Shown: positions 3,112 to 5,891 of the stretch, piece after piece
Layout: each line of letters begins with the position of its first letter
Position numbering within the stretch: position 1 is the stretch's first letter
From: Acidobacteriaceae bacterium
Lineage (GTDB): Bacteria > Acidobacteriota > Terriglobia > Terriglobales > Acidobacteriaceae
Direction of reading: 5' to 3'
Length of the DNA stretch: 5,891 nt
Assembly (NCBI GenBank): GCA_003164255.1
Contig: PLST01000277.1
Coordinates: 1-5,891 of the forward strand
Position numbers and translations under genes: made by a program
The notes under the pieces: model-generated
Told to the model about the DNA's origin: nothing
The model's input: only the letters and a program-made list of their open reading frames with translations
The model's database searches: none

Positions 3112-5891
3112 ATGCCAATCACTCACATCTCGGTGCGCGGGGCGCGTCAGCACAATCTGCGCGACATCTCCGTGCGCATCCCCCGCAACACCCTCACCGT
3201 GGTCACCGGCCTCTCAGGCTCCGGCAAGAGCTCGCTTGCCTTCGACACCATCTACGCTGAAGGCCAGCGCCGTTATGTCGAAACGCTTTCTGCCTACGCC
3301 CGCCAGTTTCTCGACCAGATTGAACGGCCCGATGTCGACTCCATTGAGGGATTGAGCCCCGCCATCTCCATCGAGCAGAAAACCACCAGCCGCAGTCCTC
3401 GCTCCACCGTGGGCACCATCACCGAGATTTACGACTACCTGCGCCTGCTCTATGCCTCTGTCGGAACCCCCCATTGCCCTAACTGCGGCCGTCCCATCGC
3501 CCGCCAGACCGCGGATCAGATTGTCCAGCGCATTCTTGAGCTCGGCGGTGGTGAGCGCGTCACCGTCATGGCGCCCATCGTCCGAGGGCGCAAAGGCGAG
3601 TTCAAAGACCTGCTCGACCAACTCGACCAGCAGGGCTTTCGCGCCCGCGTCGACGGAGAATTGCGCGACCTCTCCGAACCCCTGGCGCTCGACCGCCGAA
3701 AGAACCATTCCATCGAAGCCATCGTCGATCGCATCCTGCTCAAGCCCGACTCCGCACTACGTCCGGGCGCGGGTACAGGTACAACTGTGGGTTCCCCCGG
3801 TCCCTCGCACCTGGGGACCGGGGACAAGACAAAGTCAGGGTCGCTCGCCAAGCCCTCCATGGAAAGCCGCCTTGAAAAGGCCGTAAGCAAGGCCCTTCAA
3901 CTGGCCAACGGACTAGTCCTCGTGACCGTCGCCGGCGGCGAAGAACAGCTCTTTTCCTCCTCGATGGCCTGCCCTGACTGCGGCCTCGACGTCCCCAAAC
4001 TCGAACCGCGCAGCTTCAGCTTCAATTCCACCTTCGGCGCATGCCCCGAGTGTCATGGTCTCGGCTCGCTTTACGACCTCGATCCGGCAAAGGTCATCAC
4101 CGACTGGTCCAAACCGCTTCTCGACGGTGGACTTGGCCCCGGTTCCTCCTCGCAATACTTGCTCAAGCTCGTCCATCTGGCCGCTGACCGCTACAAAATT
4201 GACCTGAAACTGCCGTTTGAAGACCTGCCCGTTAAACACCAGCACATACTCGTCTACGGGCCGCCCAAGGGCGAGGCGCCGCGCACCGGATTTCACGGCA
4301 TCCTCGACTTTCTCCGCGACAGCATCGACGAAGCCCGCAGCGAGGGCTACCGCGAATACATGATGAACTTCATGTCCGCCACGCCCTGCCCTGTTTGCCG
4401 TGGCAAGCGCCTGCGCCCCGAGTCGCTCGCCGTCAAAATCGGCGGTCTCTCCATCGCTGACTTCACCGCCTTGCCGCTCAATCGCGCCCTCTCCGCCGCC
4501 ATCAATCTGACCTTCACCGCCCGCGAGGCGCTGGTCGCCGAGCGCATCCGCCGCGAAATCGAGGAGCGGCTCGAGTTTCTCTGCGCCGTTGGCCTCACCT
4601 ATCTCTCCCTCGATCGCAATGCCGCCACTCTTTCTGGCGGCGAAGGCCAGCGCATCCGCCTCGCCACCCAGATCGGCTCACGGCTCCGCGGAGTGCTCTA
4701 CGTGCTTGACGAGCCCTCCATCGGCCTCCACCAGCGCGACAACAACCGCCTCATTGAGGCGCTGGTGCGCCTTCGCGATCTCGGAAACACCGTCCTCGTT
4801 GTCGAGCACGACGAGGACACCATCCGCCACGCAGACTACGTTCTCGACCTCGGCCCCGGAGCAGGCCGTCTCGGCGGAATGGTGGTTGCCGAGGGAACGC
4901 CTGCCCAGATCATGGCGTCCCCTGACTCGCTCACCGGGCGCTATCTCTCCGGCGCGGCCACCATGCTGCACCGCTCCAAACCCAGGCCGCTCACCGGCAA
5001 ATGGCTCACGGTCACCGGCGCCCGCGAGCACAACCTGCAGGACCTCACCATCAAGATCCCCCTCGGGATCATGACCGTGGTCACCGGCGTCAGCGGCAGC
5101 GGCAAGAGCACCCTCATCAACGACATTCTTTACCGCTCGCTCGCAAAAACCATCTACGGCTCCCGCGAAGAGCCCGGCGCCCATGACACCCTCACGGGAG
5201 CTGAGCAGATCGACAAAGTCGTCCGCATCGACCAGTCCGCCATCGGCCGCACGCCGCGTTCCAACCCGGCCACCTACACCCAGGTCTTCTCGCCCATTCG
5301 CGACCTCTTTGCCATGTTGCCTGAGTCTCGTGAGCGCGGATACAAAGCCGGGCGCTTCAGCTTCAACGTCACCGGTGGCCGTTGCGAGGCCTGCCAGGGC
5401 GACGGTCAGCGCCGCATTGAGATGAGCTTCATGCCCGACGTCTACGTGCAGTGCGAAGTCTGCAACGGCCGCCGCTACAACCAGGAAACGCTGGCCGTCA
5501 AGTTCCATGGCCATTCCATTGCCGACATTCTCGACCTCACCATTGAAGACGCGCTGCCCGTCCTTGCCGATGTCCCCCAAGTCCGCCAGAAGCTGCAGAC
5601 GCTGGCCGATGTCGGCCTCGGCTACGTGCATCTGGGCCAAAGCGCCACCACCCTTTCCGGTGGCGAAGCACAGCGCATGAAGCTGGCCCGCGAGCTTTCC
5701 AAGCGCCAGACCGGCCGCACCCTCTACCTTCTCGATGAGCCCACCACCGGCCTGCACTTTGACGACGTCCGCAAGCTCCTCGAGGTGCTCCACCGGCTTG
5801 CTGACCTGGGCAATTCCGTCATCATCATCGAGCACAATCTTGATGTCATTCGCAATGCCGACTGGGTGCTCGATCTCGGCCCCGAAGGCGG
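3112..5891 (+). CDS. uvrA: Excinuclease ABC subunit A (UvrA), C-terminal end cut by right window edge
   Basis: UvrA is the dimeric ATPase that finds bulky DNA lesions and loads UvrB in nucleotide excision repair. 926 codons are present, ending at DLGPEG; E. coli UvrA is 940 residues, and only the last glycine-rich stretch and short tail should be missing. Seen: Walker A GLSGSGKSS at 33-41; an extra CPNC pair at 122-125; a zinc module C287/C290/C311/C314; ABC signature LSGGEGQR at 507-514; Walker B and catalytic Glu VLYVLDEPS at 528-536 (D533, E534); second Walker A GVSGSGKST at 659-667; second zinc module C758/C761/C781/C784; second signature LSGGEAQR at 848-855; and second Walker B LYLLDEPTTGLH at 871-882. 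All key residues are intact. Residues about 213-249 form a low-complexity Gly/Ser/Thr/Pro insertion absent from E. coli UvrA. ATG 3112 opens the family-typical N-terminus; an in-frame ATG at 3079 would add 11 residues. Neither has a recognisable Shine-Dalgarno sequence. Confidence 0.98.
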   Translation, partial: MPITHISVRGARQHNLRDISVRIPRNTLTVVTGLSGSGKSSLAFDTIYAEGQRRYVETLSAYARQFLDQIERPDVDSIEGLSPAISIEQKTTSRSPRSTVGTITEIYDYLRLLYASVGTPHCPNCGRPIARQTADQIVQRILELGGGERVTVMAPIVRGRKGEFKDLLDQLDQQGFRARVDGELRDLSEPLALDRRKNHSIEAIVDRILLKPDSALRPGAGTGTTVGSPGPSHLGTGDKTKSGSLAKPSMESRLEKAVSKALQLANGLVLVTVAGGEEQLFSSSMACPDCGLDVPKLEPRSFSFNSTFGACPECHGLGSLYDLDPAKVITDWSKPLLDGGLGPGSSSQYLLKLVHLAADRYKIDLKLPFEDLPVKHQHILVYGPPKGEAPRTGFHGILDFLRDSIDEARSEGYREYMMNFMSATPCPVCRGKRLRPESLAVKIGGLSIADFTALPLNRALSAAINLTFTAREALVAERIRREIEERLEFLCAVGLTYLSLDRNAATLSGGEGQRIRLATQIGSRLRGVLYVLDEPSIGLHQRDNNRLIEALVRLRDLGNTVLVVEHDEDTIRHADYVLDLGPGAGRLGGMVVAEGTPAQIMASPDSLTGRYLSGAATMLHRSKPRPLTGKWLTVTGAREHNLQDLTIKIPLGIMTVVTGVSGSGKSTLINDILYRSLAKTIYGSREEPGAHDTLTGAEQIDKVVRIDQSAIGRTPRSNPATYTQVFSPIRDLFAMLPESRERGYKAGRFSFNVTGGRCEACQGDGQRRIEMSFMPDVYVQCEVCNGRRYNQETLAVKFHGHSIADILDLTIEDALPVLADVPQVRQKLQTLADVGLGYVHLGQSATTLSGGEAQRMKLARELSKRQTGRTLYLLDEPTTGLHFDDVRKLLEVLHRLADLGNSVIIIEHNLDVIRNADWVLDLGPEG
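3795..3823. repeat. 10-bp inverted repeat inside the uvrA insertion segment
   Basis: CCCCGGTCCC (3795-3804) and GGGACCGGGG (3814-3823) are perfect complementary arms with a 9-nt loop, giving a very stable GC-only-but-two stem. The right arm overlaps a direct repeat of GGGGAC (3813-3818 and 3820-3825), and a GGTACA pair lies just upstream at 3772-3783. All of it falls in the part of uvrA that encodes the extra low-complexity segment, which suggests an inserted palindromic repeat read through in frame. Confidence 0.6.

Noticed and set aside
4678..5835. 385-residue open frame on the minus strand opposite uvrA
   Set aside because: It mirrors the GC-rich codon pattern of uvrA, whose coding sense is certain from two complete ABC ATPase modules; its composition is the Val/Gly/Ala/Asp-rich kind typical of antisense shadows.

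Overview
The window is GC-rich, with G/C-biased third codon positions, and most resembles an Acidobacteriota genome of the Terriglobia/Acidobacteriaceae type. That placement rests on the style of the UvrA protein, the lineage-flavoured hypothetical proteins and the short CCCTA-type repeats; it is an inference from memory of such genomes, not a computed result. No phage, transposon, CRISPR array, tRNA or rRNA is visible. It reads as ordinary chromosome with a few unusual small features.

Layout from left to right. (1) 1-613, minus strand: the N-terminal 204 codons of a low-specificity threonine aldolase (ltaE), cut by the left edge just after its PLP-binding lysine. (2) 614-714: a short gap with a 7-bp-period repeat and a small inverted repeat. 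(3) 715-1689, minus strand: an exported 324-residue protein of unknown function, possibly co-transcribed with ltaE. (4) 1690-1863: a divergent intergenic region with a clear 34-bp bulged hairpin. (5) 1864-2655, plus strand: a secreted or periplasmic 263-residue protein with a Pro/Ala-rich linker, a secretin/TonB N-terminal (STN)-like module and a Pro/Gln-rich tail. (6) 2721-2888, minus strand: a 55-residue single-span membrane protein, convergent with the STN-like gene. (7) 2889-3111: a divergent promoter region with a good sigma-70-type promoter for uvrA, whose -10 element lies in an 18-bp palindrome. (8) 3112 to the right edge, plus strand: uvrA, nearly complete (926 codons), encoding the damage-recognition ATPase of nucleotide excision repair.

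The genes do not form one pathway. UvrA is DNA repair, LtaE is glycine/threonine metabolism, and the two exported proteins and the small membrane protein belong to the cell envelope. The observations most worth a second look are an apparent in-frame insertion in UvrA that carries a 10-bp inverted repeat, the palindrome over the uvrA promoter, the unlisted 55-residue membrane protein, and the hairpin in the leader of the STN-like gene. I found no convincing evidence of a new multi-gene system here.
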